From assembly GCA_021397835.1 (NCBI GenBank), contig JAJFZO010000566.1, positions 5,828,001 to 5,892,000 of the forward strand: a stretch of DNA of 64,000 bases. Direction: 5' to 3'. A model generated the notes under the pieces. It did not search any database. It saw only the letters and a program-made list of their open reading frames with translations, and was not told where the DNA came from. The DNA comes from Moringa oleifera. Lineage: Eukaryota > Streptophyta > Magnoliopsida > Brassicales > Moringaceae. A program made the translations under genes and the position numbers. Every line of letters starts with the position of its first letter. Position 1 is the stretch's first letter. Of this stretch, positions 1 through 10,281 are shown in pieces.

Positions 1-2590
1 TATGTCATTGGCTATATAAATCTATCGTCAACCTGCAAATTCCTTTTTTGTTGCTTCTTTTTCATTGCCCCCAATGCATAATATACATAAATATTGTTAA
101 TTTTCATTTGAAAAAAAAATGATATAAGGGATTCTATTATCTTAAGTTTAAAAATATTATCCTTATATGGATGATAATTAGCACAATTTTTTTTTGGAGA
201 AAATAATGTTCCATTCACTTTTTTTTTTAATCTATTGGTCTTGAATTCTTGATTTTCCTCTGTTCGAGAATTTGCAAATTCAAAAAAAAAAAAAATTGTT
301 GAACCCATGTTTTGATGATTAATACCATGTAAGTTAATATTTTTAAAAGTTGTTTGTTGTCTAAAAAAGAAGGCAATTGTGGTTTAGTGTGATAATATGA
401 CATGAGCATTCAGAAAGTGTGTAATGGACTAAATGCTTGGATCATGACATGGAAAGGTAGAAAATGGTTTGCACGGTGAAATTATTAGTTTCCCTTTCAA
501 AAATGTCATAAAGAACAAATCCTTCATCGTTTTGCTTTGATGCCATAATAGAATTTCAAAGAGTATATATTTTATATTTCAATGTGAGACACAATAGTTA
601 TGAAGTGTGATTTGAGCACACACACATGTATGAGGATGATGTAATTAAAATGGCAAAATAGTTTTATATACATTCATTTTGTTTTATAGTAGCTAATGAA
701 GTAATATCTATTCTTCTCAACACTATCGATCCACCCCAAGTAGATGATAAGAAGAATGTGACATGAACACCACATTTTCTTTTCTCAAATAAAGATCTTG
801 TAGGCATTAAGCTCTCAATTTATACTTGTCACATGTTCTTTTCTCAAATAAAAACCTTGTAGGCATTAAGCTCTCAATTTATCCTTGTTAAGACGATCTT
901 GACTTTTTGAGGTTCTGGTGCAAAAATCTAATATGCAAATCAATCCAAGTTCTCATGTTAGCAATATGCTCAATATTATTTACATGTTGTTTAAGCTTTT
1001 CATTTAAAAGTCTCTAATCATCAAACCTTCATTTAAATATTTATTAGGTAATAATTAATTTAAATAATTTACAGTGAAAACAAAATATTTAATTTGCTTT
1101 CTTTGAGTACATTAGCTATTTTTTATTTTAACTTTCTCACCTCGATTTTTCTTTTTTCTTTTTTTTAATGTTTGATAAGAATATGAAAAGTGACTAAAAA
1201 GCTCAATGACATGCACTTGAAATTACTTTCTCTTATATGAAATCCCTTTTTTATTAACCAAAAATCATTTGTTTTATTATCCATGTTATTCTAAGTTCAT
1301 CGATCATATAAATCTCTATCTTATTTGCTCTAATTTATTTTCATTCTTAATTATATATATGAGTTAATTACATCAAATGGACATGCATTTTGCTAACAAT
1401 CTTAAATTGAAACCTATAAAAAAATACATCTATTTGACACTTACATTTTTATTGGATTCTTAATGTGGGACTACCATCTATAATTTATTAACATTAATGG
1501 TTTTGTATATACACATAATGTGGATATGATTTTTATTTATATAATTACTCTAAATCCCCTTTAAATGCTATTAAAACAAACAAAATGTTCTTTTTTCACA
1601 TCAAACTTAGCAAGAACATATAAAATGTAAATATTTAAAAAGAAAGAGAAAAAAAAAAGTAATTTGTTTGTTGATAGTTTTTAAAGAGGTGTTAAGGTAA
1701 TTGGACAAGTAAAAGTCGTATGCACATAACATGCATTTACAAAATCATTAATGTTAAAACAAGAATATGAGATTATGAATCCCACAAAAATATAAGTGTT
1801 AAATAGATGCAACTTTTTTTTTACAAGTTTTAATTTGAGACCGTGAACAAAATGCAAGTATTTATGATATTATTAACCCTAATTATATTAGAAACCTTTT
1901 TATTCAAGTTAATACCATTATTTTTTCTCAATTTTTTATCTTTATTGGCAGCATTTTCTCAACTCTTCTTGCTTATCTCTTACATATTCGCTCAATTCTT
2001 CTTGATTATTAGGTTGTTGTAGTTCATTAACTAAATTTTTAATTAGATTACTAATCTTAAAAAACTCATCAAGAACACCTTTTTAAGTTTTAATCATCTC
2101 TTCTACTTTTCTCTTTCATTTATTTTCTGATTTCTTGATATTTTCTAGGAAATATGTTTGCATTACAAATTTTAAGTTTAAAAATTAGAAATACGTAATC
2201 AATTGACAAAACTAACAATAAAATAAATAACAAAAACCAATCAAAGAGATATAAACAAATGGCAATAAAATCTAATTTTTGCCTGTTAAAATAATGTTTT
2301 AATAAATCAACCAGTGTTAATGGTAAAAAAAAAAAAATTGCAAAGAATTAAGGAAGAGAAAAAGATGTTTATGTGAATCTAACAGAACAAATTAGGAAAA
2401 AGGAGATAAATATTTTTGAAACTAACGACTTCTCATTTTCTTTCTTGTTAACTTAAAATTTGATTATCTAAATTTTATTTTATTTAAATTTAAATTATTT
2501 TAAATGTTCAAAAAATAAGTTTACGATTTTTTTTTGAAAAATTCAATTAAAAAACTTATAAAATTATAAATATGTGTATAAGTTGGCTCA
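1..2590. other. AT-rich intergenic DNA, no gene recognised
   Basis: This stretch is very AT-rich with many homopolymer runs. The only open frames are under 100 codons, low in complexity and without any family signature. There is a short imperfect direct repeat at about 775-880, where a segment beginning near tttctcaaataaa occurs twice and is followed each time by ggcattaagctctcaattta. I see no coding, RNA or transposon signature here. Confidence 0.6.
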
Positions 2591-2599
2591 AGATTATCA

Positions 2600-4330
2600 T
2601 TGGCCCAATGGCCTATAGGTTAGCTCGTTAATAGTCCAATCTTATTGATTTTAGCTCAACATTTTTAGTAATTGAGCTAACTTTTTGCTATTTATTTTAT
2701 AAATAGGCTGATTATGGGCCTTGAATTTTGAACCAAATTGCCCGATGAATCGGCCTGTTAAATGGGTTAATAGGTCTAACCCATTTATCTAATTAAATTT
2801 AAGTAGATTTATATATCAAATGTTATAAATATAAAAAATTGATCAATCAAAACAATTACTAAGATATATACATATATATATATATTAATTTATGCATTCT
2901 TTATAAGTTAATTTATCTTACAAAACTAAATTAATATATTTGCTTTTTAATTAAATACCAGTGATATTATTTAAAATTTAACTTTATAACTAGATAACAA
3001 TATATAATGCTCACTAATTCTCTTAATTTCAATATTCTTTTATACTTAATGCCTTAGAAGTTTGAAGTGATTAATTTAGTAATTTTTATATGATTTTTAT
3101 TAATATTCATATTAATAAGTTAAGATTTATTTATTTATATTATTTTTAAACAATAATAAATAAGGTTATCTATCAAATTAATTTGTATAAAATTTATTGA
3201 ATTGATCCGTATATGACCCATATAAAACCCATTAAATTAGCTTATTTGAGGTCCAATAAGATAATCTATCATTCTGATCCGACATATTAAGCTCATGAAT
3301 GGACTATAAGTTTCATATTTTTCAAATGAATGGTCTCAATTCAATCCGTTACTGTTAAAAGCCCACCGAGTTTTGTTATGGCAGGCAGAGAGTAGGCCAT
3401 AATTTCATGGGTCAACTTGGGCTAGCTAAAGCCGGTTTGGGCCTTGAATTTTGGTCCACAATAAAGCCCTTAGATCTAACAGGTATGAGTGGATGTCCTT
3501 GGCTCACAAGCTCAGGCTGAGCTTGACTTCAAGGTCCCAACAAGTTAAGTTGGGTTGGTCCACAAAATCATGGCATAAACTTAGCCCATAACAAAGCCTT
3601 ACAAACTTTTTACAGTAACAGATTAAGTCAAATTTTAAAAAATATGTGATTTATGGTTTACCCATCTACTTTACATGTCAAGCCATGGTGACGAGTTATG
3701 TTATTAAGTTTTAAACGAGTTAATTTAATGAATTTTAAATAAACGATATACAAGTCCATACAATAAACTTTATACAATTTAATTTGATAGATAATTTTAT
3801 TTATTATTTTTTTTAAAATAATATAAATAAATAATAAACCTTAGCATATTAATTAAATATTAATAAGAATTATATGAAAAACTATTAAACTAATAGCTTC
3901 AAACTTTCATGATTTTAATTATATAATAAATTTAATATATTTTTTATGTGTAATATTAAAATTAAAAAATTAATGAATAATATATGTTGTTATCTAATTA
4001 TAACATAAATTTTAAATAATAAATAATATTTAATAATAATAATAAATATATCAATTTTACTTTGATAAATTAACTTATAAAAATATTTAAATTAAATAAA
4101 AACAAGATACATGTTATTAATTGATTAATTTTATATATTTATAAAATTTAGTATATAAATCTAGTTAAATATAAATAAAACAAATAGGTTTGATTTATTA
4201 ATTTATTTAATAATTAATTTTAATAAATCCAACTCATCAAATAATTTGATTCAAAATTTAGAGTTTATAATATGTATATTTATAAAATAAATAATTTAAA
4301 TCTAATTAAATTATTAAAAAAGTAGAAGTA
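2600..4330. repeat. AT-rich inverted repeat (foldback-like)
   Basis: The left arm (about 2770-3200) matches the reverse complement of the right arm (about 3740-4220) with moderate divergence. For example, the segment with tagatttatatatcaaatg near 2810 pairs with the complement of the sequence near 4150, and the ctatcaaattaatttgtata block near 3170 pairs with the block near 3770. The arms flank a less AT-rich centre (about 3250-3620) containing several gggcc/ggccc motifs. A third copy of the right-arm sequence lies at about 8740-9470. It looks like a non-coding repeat family present in three copies. No transposase is seen. Confidence 0.55.
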
Positions 4331-4377
4331 AAACTCGTGGATGGAGCCGCAAAGAGAAGGACTCGTGCACCATGACC

Positions 4378-4677
4378 CTAGTCCTTGTAGTGCTTTTGAA
4401 TAAGCGACTCCATACACTGAACAAAGCACTGCCATGTTGCTGACTTTAGTACGTCATTACAAACTTCAAACAATCCAAATCCATCGATAATTCTATGCTC
4501 TCCCCATGCATCCAAATCTTCATTGAGCTGCAAAAATTTACCAAAACATGGCTTCAGACTACAGAGCTTGATGCTTTTGTCGATTTTGTTAGGCTTATTA
4601 GCCATATTGTTTCGCATAATTTCATGGTATTGTTCCATATGATCACATAGTACTTTGTCTATAATCTGTCTTGACAT
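4378..4677 (-). CDS. Unrecognised 99-codon open frame, possibly an exon or gene relic
   Basis: This ORF has a true ATG (atgtcaagacag on the minus strand) and a TAG stop. Its composition is more balanced than the AT-rich shadows around it: three Trp-containing stretches, several Cys and acidic residues, and the phrase LNEDLDAWGEHRIIDGFG. It reads like globular protein rather than noise, and the local GC content rises here. I do not recognise the family. It lies just upstream of, and opposite in strand to, the USP-like gene. It could be a last exon, a fragment of an older gene, or chance. A minus-strand frame at 4853-5092 overlaps the first USP exon and is most likely an antisense shadow, so I do not join the two. 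Confidence 0.25.
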   Translation of the reverse strand: MSRQIIDKVLCDHMEQYHEIMRNNMANKPNKIDKSIKLCSLKPCFGKFLQLNEDLDAWGEHRIIDGFGLFEVCNDVLKSATWQCFVQCMESLIQKHYKD

Positions 4678-5019
4678 ACCGTCTTGCTATGAAGGCCAAC
4701 GATACTTCCCACAACTACTAAATAGTCTGCTGTATACATATGCTTAATATAAAGTTTAAAGATTAGCATCTCTAAGCTTGTGAACATTCAGCTGCAGTTA
4801 TTAACTAAAAATCAATGGCCTAGTAAATTGCGTCCAACCACTAAGTTCTTCCTTAGTTAGCATCAAAATATCTTGTAATTTTCTCTGGAGACAAAGTTCC
4901 AGGAGCTATATAATAACTAAAAGGGCTTTTACGGATCCCTTCCCCTGCCCTGTTCATTCTCTGTAGATCTAGTACTTGCAGAAGCAAAGATAAAATCCCT
5001 TCAGCAATTATTTGCTGAT

Positions 5020-6118
5020 ATGGTTGTCTCCTTCCGGAGAGTGAACCATACGTACCCAACAATTCCAGGGCCTTTCCCACGCAAGAGATCATTGCTGGCT
5101 GATGATCTCAGGTTGCGTGACTCACCAGGTTCTGCAAACACCACTCGACATGTGGTCATAGTTATGGATGGACTCAAAGAGTTCACCACAGAACCACTTG
5201 AATGGGCACTGGAGAACATTATGGCCGCTGGTGGCTACGTTGTCACCCTCCTCGGCGTCATGCCCTGGCTAAACATTCCTCGTGAGTACTACTTTTCCTT
5301 AACCTAACAAAAAGATGCATTAAACCAAAATCTACTACTGAACCATCAACGTGGTTTTGTTTCTATTGTCTGTGCTGCGTGATCTGCAGTTTTTTCAAAG
5401 ACATGGCAGGATGTCTGGATGCTCGACTTTGAAGATTTATCGATGGTGAAAGAAAGAAACGAGTGGAAGAGTGATGTCAAGTATCTGAAGCTCCAAGCGG
5501 TTCTTGATCTCTGCAAAAAATATGGGGTATTATGAAACCTTAGCCCTTATTACCAGTAATGTTATAGATCTAGCGCAAATTTATAATTTAATAACGAGGC
5601 ATGCAATGCAGGTCGTAGCCCAGAAACAAGTCGTAATGGGTTACCCTCCACGGCTACTGGTTGTCGAAAAAATCACCAGCCTGCATGCAAGTTGGGTGGT
5701 CTTCGATAGGTACATAAAAAACTGGATGGTTATGATCGAGTAGTGATATTCATGCATGGTAGATTTTGTTAATGGTGATTCTTTCTTGGTTCTGTCTGTT
5801 TAATGCTTTGGCGGGTGTGGAAACAGGCATCACCAAAGCAGAAAGAACAGAGAGTTCTTCGCAAGGAAAATTCCATGTAACATGGTGATGATGACTGAGG
5901 GCGGTGAGGCTGACATGATCAGAGGACGACCGATGATCGAGGACAGAGAGAGCACTCCTGGAGAGTCACCAGCATCTTCAGTTCCTACTCCACAGTTAAT
6001 GATATCTGAAGACCTGAAGGAAATTCTGTGGGAACAACCAGCAGAAAAGGACCATGAAGATCAGCCATGGCGGTTGACTATGTATCAGCAGAAAATGACA
6101 CTGGATGGTATAAAGTGA
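5020..6118 (+). CDS. Universal-stress/adenine nucleotide alpha hydrolase-like protein, four exons
   Basis: Proposed exons are 5020-5281, 5390-5526, 5612-5709 and 5827-6118. All three introns are GT-AG, and the joined frame is 263 codons including the stop (262 aa). After about 40 variable residues comes a beta strand and helix of the USP/alpha-hydrolase fold: HVVIVMDG, then EPLEWALENI and VVTLLGVMPWLN. Exons 2-3 carry DVWMLDFEDL, VLDLCKKYG and a QVVMG-PPRLLVVEKI stretch. Exon 4 opens with DRHHQSRKNREFF, then RKIPCNMVMM, the usual end of the domain. The tail (about 70 aa) is acidic and Ser/Pro-rich. In plants this domain is often joined to a receptor-like cytoplasmic kinase, but no kinase motifs follow here. 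A role in stress or signalling is family knowledge only. The frame stays open upstream to 4921 with possible acceptors (tctgtag, cttgcag), so an upstream exon is possible. Confidence 0.8.
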
Positions 6119-6599
6119 TTGGTGAGCCAGCCTCAGAAAAGAGAGTATATTCAGATGGGTTGCAAATGGCCTGTGAGCATAAAAGGGCTTTGTTTCTTCG
6201 CACAGGCAGCTTTCAGATATTGTGTTAATTACTTTCTGAAATAATAATTAAGTCTACCAGGGTGTTCATCTTTATCATAATCATTGTACGGCCAGTGTGG
6301 CATAAATCATTTGATCATATGCATAATCACTAGGAGTTTACAGGTTTATTTGATTAAGCAAAGAAAGGAGAGCGTGATTAGATTTATAGATAAACGAAGA
6401 TTACGTGCATCAATTATTAGATGGTAAAACTTTTAGGGACGCACATGAATATGATTACATACCTTATGCTATAACTTAATTAATTAGAAGGCTTCCCTTC
6501 TTCCCTTTTATGGATCATCTTATTTTCTCTTAAGGGGTATGGCCAGGAAGCTCTAAGTTACTTTTATGTGACTCGTGACATACATAGGGGACAGTAGTC
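6119..6599. other. Shared 3' region between the convergent USP-like gene and GRP-A
   Basis: This holds the 3' flanks of two convergent genes. Near 6241 an aataataatt run could serve as a plant poly(A) signal for the + strand gene. From about 6320 onward the sequence is duplicated at about 9995-10281 next to GRP-B, with only scattered differences, so it is part of the GRP duplication unit. No further gene is seen. Confidence 0.6.
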
Positions 6600-7919
6600 T
6601 CAAGGTGCATAGCCACCGTGACCATAGCCGCTGCCACCACCTGCACCGCCACCACCACCATACCCTCCTCCAGCTCCACTGCCATAACCTCCCCCAATGC
6701 CTCCACCACTGCCATATCCACCTCCATGGGCTCCTCCACCACCTCCACCACTTCCACCACCACCTCCGTATCCTGCGCCATGTTCTCCACCTCCTCCATA
6801 CCCACTACCAGCACCGGCACCGCCACCTTCTCCACCTCCATAGCCACCACCATGTGCCCCACCAGCTCCGTATCCAGCACCACCTCCACCACCCTGGCCA
6901 CCTCCACCTCCACCACCACTACCATATCCAGCCCCATGTTCTCCACCAGCACCACCACCTGCACCACCTCCACTTCCATATCCAACACCATGATCACCCC
7001 CAGTGCCATACCCAGTTCCTCCTCCACCACCACTACCACCACCACCACCTCCTTGCCCACCAGCAGCTCCATAGCCAGCCCCACCACCTTGACCAGCTCC
7101 ACTTCCATATCCAGCACCATGATCACCTTCATAGGCAGCTCCTCCACCAGCACCGCTGCCACCGCCTCCTCCATGACCACCAGCTTCTCCATAACCACCT
7201 CCACCTGCTCCACCACCTATACCACCTCCGCTGCCATATCCGGCACTGTGCTCACCTCCACTGCCATAGGCAGCTCCTCCCCCACCACCGCTGCCGCCAC
7301 CACCTCCATGCCCACCAGCTTCTCCGTAACCACCTCCACCAGCCCCACCAGCTCCACCACCGGCGCCACCTCCACTTCCATATCCAGCACCATGCTCACC
7401 TCCACTTCCATATGCAGCTCCTCCCCCACTACCGCTGCCACCACCACCTCCGTGGCCACCAGCTTGTCCATAGCCACCTCCACCAGCTCCACCACCTTCG
7501 CCACCACCACTTCCATATCCAGCACCATGCTCCCCTCCACTGCCATAGGCAGCTCCTCCACCCCCACCACTCCCGCCACCACCTCCATTCCCACCAGCTT
7601 CTCCATAGCCAGCTCCACCACCTTCACCACCTCCATTTCCATATCCTACACCATGCTCTCCTCCAATGCCATATGCAGCGCCACCACCTCCACCACTGCC
7701 ACCGCCACCACCACCACCTGAGCCACCCCCAACACCATAGCCTCCTGCACCGCCACTACCACCACCATACCCAGCACCACCTCCACCACCAATGCTGTAG
7801 CCCAGCGATGGAATGTGGCCTGTTACTTCACCAAAAGTGAGTAGGGTTCTGGCGGCTGAACATGTTCCTACACCTATTAGCACAAAGAAAACAACACCAA
7901 GAACTTTGTGAGTACCCAT
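6600..7919 (-). CDS. Secreted glycine-rich cell-wall protein, GRP-A
   Basis: A single exon of 440 codons including the stop (439 aa). I start at ATG 7919: it opens with MGTHKVLG, matching the other three copies, and lies about 55 bp from a TATA box. The frame extends eight codons further upstream only through a non-ATG start. Residues 1 to about 23 form a hydrophobic signal peptide ending in GTCSA. A linker LLTFGEVTGHIP follows, then about 385 residues of glycine repeats. These are built on about ten (E/D/A)HG-x-GYG modules with spacers such as EGGGAGGGGYGEAGG, AAYGSGG and HGGGGGSG; the protein ends GHGGYAP. Members of this class are secreted to the wall, often in vascular tissue, and Tyr may cross-link; that is family knowledge. 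Long His-, Thr- and Val-rich frames over the same DNA are shadows of the GGN codons. Confidence 0.9.
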   Translation of the reverse strand: MGTHKVLGVVFFVLIGVGTCSAARTLLTFGEVTGHIPSLGYSIGGGGGAGYGGGSGGAGGYGVGGGSGGGGGGGSGGGGGAAYGIGGEHGVGYGNGGGEGGGAGYGEAGGNGGGGGSGGGGGAAYGSGGEHGAGYGSGGGEGGGAGGGGYGQAGGHGGGGGSGSGGGAAYGSGGEHGAGYGSGGGAGGGAGGAGGGGYGEAGGHGGGGGSGGGGGAAYGSGGEHSAGYGSGGGIGGGAGGGGYGEAGGHGGGGGSGAGGGAAYEGDHGAGYGSGAGQGGGAGYGAAGGQGGGGGGSGGGGGTGYGTGGDHGVGYGSGGGAGGGAGGEHGAGYGSGGGGGGGQGGGGGAGYGAGGAHGGGYGGGEGGGAGAGSGYGGGGEHGAGYGGGGGSGGGGGGAHGGGYGSGGGIGGGYGSGAGGGYGGGGGAGGGSGYGHGGYAP

Positions 7920-7971
7920 GGGAATGTTTTTGAAATCCCACAACTATGATTTATAATGCAGGGGAAGAAGG

Positions 7972-7980
7972 GTATTTATA
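7972..7980 (-). promoter_or_regulatory. TATA box of GRP-A
   Basis: On the minus strand this reads TATAAATAC, about 52 bp upstream of the GRP-A ATG. The same box sits at nearly the same distance before GRP-B, GRP-C and GRP-D, which supports both the promoter and the choice of ATG. Confidence 0.75.
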
Positions 7981-8022
7981 GCAATGGACATGGGGTCTAA
8001 AGCAGGATCGCTTACACAACTA

Positions 8023-8062
8023 AGTGGTTGGGCACATGCAAAAGCGAAGCTGTTGCCCCCAC
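8023..8062 (-). promoter_or_regulatory. Conserved upstream block of GRP-A
   Basis: A 40-bp block about 104 bp upstream of the ATG matches the block at 12019-12058 (GRP-B) at 39 of 40 positions. Sequence on either side has drifted and carries indels. On the minus strand it contains CATGTGCCCAACCACT, including a CCAACCA core similar to MYB-binding AC elements. It is likely a cis-regulatory module, but no factor can be assigned from sequence. Confidence 0.5.
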
Positions 8063-8640
8063 GCTGTGGCCCAATTTACGAACACAGACGTAAGAACACT
8101 CAGCACATCACTTGCACTGGTAGTCTCTCACGCTCACATTAGTGTGCTTTGGCTGTCCTCCACACCTAACCAAACGCGCTTACGAACTCATTCGGAGCCC
8201 TTTTTCTTCATAAAGTGTATACCCAAAACCTAATCTTTTACAGAGATGTCGAGTGCAGATTGCCGACTTATTGGAATACGCTTCACACTCGAAGCTACAT
8301 CCATCCTCATCTTGGAACCAGATGCAAATGCACCATTTGCATCGCTACGCTCACTTGCTTTAATTTGACCTATAATAATCAGGTGTAATCGAATCATTAG
8401 CCCTGATACAATTAATTCGATCTCCATATTAGCTTGTTAATCTGTCTCTCCATTAATTTTAATTTGCTTATATCTCCCTTTACTTCAGGTGATTGTATTT
8501 GTCCTTCTTCCTTGGTCATTGGAAATTAAGGTACCCAAAATATAGAGAACCCTAAGAAGGATGAGTTGGTCTAAGGTCTTAATTTGACTCAAGAAAATTT
8601 CATGGGTTTTTTACATTAATGATCGCTTTAAATTTGCCTA
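8063..8640. other. Distal upstream flank of GRP-A, part of the duplication unit
   Basis: This region aligns with about 12060-12460 upstream of GRP-B, for example the cagattgccgactta/ggaatac stretch near 8256 against that near 12208, and the cttcaggtgattgtatttg stretch near 8486 against that near 12402. It marks the distal end of the GRP-A/GRP-B duplication. A short minus-strand frame at 8230-8427 has no family signature and is left out. Confidence 0.55.
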
Positions 8641-9480
8641 TTTAAATAATATGTGGTTTATCCACGTACTGATTTAATTGATACAACTATATATAGACCA
8701 TATTCATGAGCTATAATTTCAAATAAACCTAAATAAGCCATACATGGTCAACTCTATAAATTTCATAATAATCTATATAACTACATAATTTTATTTATTA
8801 TTTTTTAAAAATATAAACAAATAAATAAATCTTAACATATAAAATAAATAATAAAAAATATATATGAAAAACTAATAAACTAAAAATTTTAAAGTCTCAT
8901 AATATTAAATAAATAAATTTAATAATTGTTTATCTATAATATTAAAGTCAATAAAATTAAAAAGTAACATATAATTTTATCTAATTATAAGATAAATTAA
9001 CAAACAAAGTAAATAATACCAATAAGCATTTAAGATTACATATCCAAATGAGGTCATATTCAATATATCAATAAGCATTTAAGATTACATATAAGATGAA
9101 TGACCTTATGAAATAATGTATACAATAAAAGATATAATTTATGTTTTTTTTTTCACTATGATAGCACATTAAAATTTTATAAATTTTAAAAAATTTAATT
9201 AATAAATATATGATACATATATTGTATTAATTTAATCTTTGAAAAAATATATTGATAAAAAATATATTAAGAAATCATATTATTAAATTTTTAATAATAA
9301 TTTTTTTATATTTATAAAATTTATTATATAAAATTAATTTTAATTTAAATAGATCAAATAGGCTTATGCCATCTATGAGCCATTTATTTAATTGGTTCTA
9401 TCATATTCATTCATTCAACTATCTAATTTAAAATTTTAACATTTTCATAAACTTAAAAACCCACTTGCCTGCATTCAGTT
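8640..9480. repeat. Third copy of the AT-rich repeat family
   Basis: This resembles the right arm of the 2.6-4.3 kb inverted repeat in the same orientation: ataattttatttattatttttt near 8785, tatgaaaaactaataaact near 8862 and ttatctaattataagataaatt near 8977 correspond to blocks at about 3800, 3874 and 3988. It lies between the two GRP duplication units. An internal direct repeat (caataagcatttaagatta at about 9020 and again near 9069) is also present. Confidence 0.5.
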
Positions 9481-9990
9481 GCCTTAAAATATCATTTAAA
9501 CTTTAAATCTCTTACTAGATAATGTAAATTATTAAATATTTTATAATATTATATTAAAAAGTAATTTATTTTGTAATTAAATTTATTTTTATATAAAATT
9601 TTTTAATGTGATATAATTATTAAATTGATTAAATTAAAATTCATGAAATTGAGCTAGAAACACATTGACCCTTATTCCACGGATTGCTTGATGATGACCT
9701 CGAGGGGAAGGGAAATGGTATATAGTTCACCCCTTAGACTAGTGGATGCATATTTGGATCCACAATTTATGTGTTGTGCCACCTTGTTAGAGTATCATAT
9801 GAAATGAACTAACGGGAGGTCCAAAATTCCATTGATGTTCTCTCACCTTGACAAATCAAACAAAAACATGTCTTTCCATCTTTAATTAATCAAAGTTAAT
9901 CCTTTCTTCACAATATAACATAAAGAGTTATATAGCTCATGCATGTGATGTGGGTTAGCTTGAATTTGTTTGCATTCCTTGCTTTACATA
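9481..9990. other. Spacer between the GRP-A and GRP-B units
   Basis: AT-rich DNA with a somewhat GC-richer patch at about 9660-9860. No open frame, RNA or repeat feature recognised. The GRP-B duplication unit begins at about 9990. Confidence 0.5.
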
Positions 9991-10281
9991 TTTGTCATGC
10001 ATAATCACTTGGAGTTCACGTGCTAATTTCATTAAGTAAAGGCACCAAAACGTGATTAGATTTATAAATAGAGGAAGATTACATGCATCAATTATTAGAT
10101 GATAAAACTTTTAGGGACACACATGAATATGATCACATACCTTATGTTATAACTTAATTAATTAGAAGGCTTCGCTTCTTCCCTTCTATGGATCATCTTA
10201 TTTTCTCTTAAGGGGTATGGCCATGAAGCCCTATCTAAGTTACTTTTATGTGACTCGTGACATACACAGGGGACAGTAGTC

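Noticed and set aside
4381..4392. cttgtagtg near 4384 as a CACTA right end
   Set aside because: It lacks the adjoining ttct and subterminal repeats and falls inside an open frame; chance match.
4853..5092. Minus-strand 79-codon frame over the start of the USP-like gene
   Set aside because: It overlaps the first exon of a gene with a consistent four-exon structure on the other strand; probably a shadow, although its wording is not pure noise.
7217..7642. Valine/methionine-rich minus-strand frames inside the GRP genes
   Set aside because: A one-base shift of the glycine frame gives GTG/ATG-rich codons; the same pattern occurs in every GRP copy.
6575..7840. Long histidine-rich (421 codons) and threonine-rich (367 codons) + strand frames over GRP-A, and the like over GRP-B, -C and -D
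   Set aside because: They are antisense shadows of GGN-rich glycine codons. They lack start context, and the minus-strand frames have signal peptides and conserved promoters.
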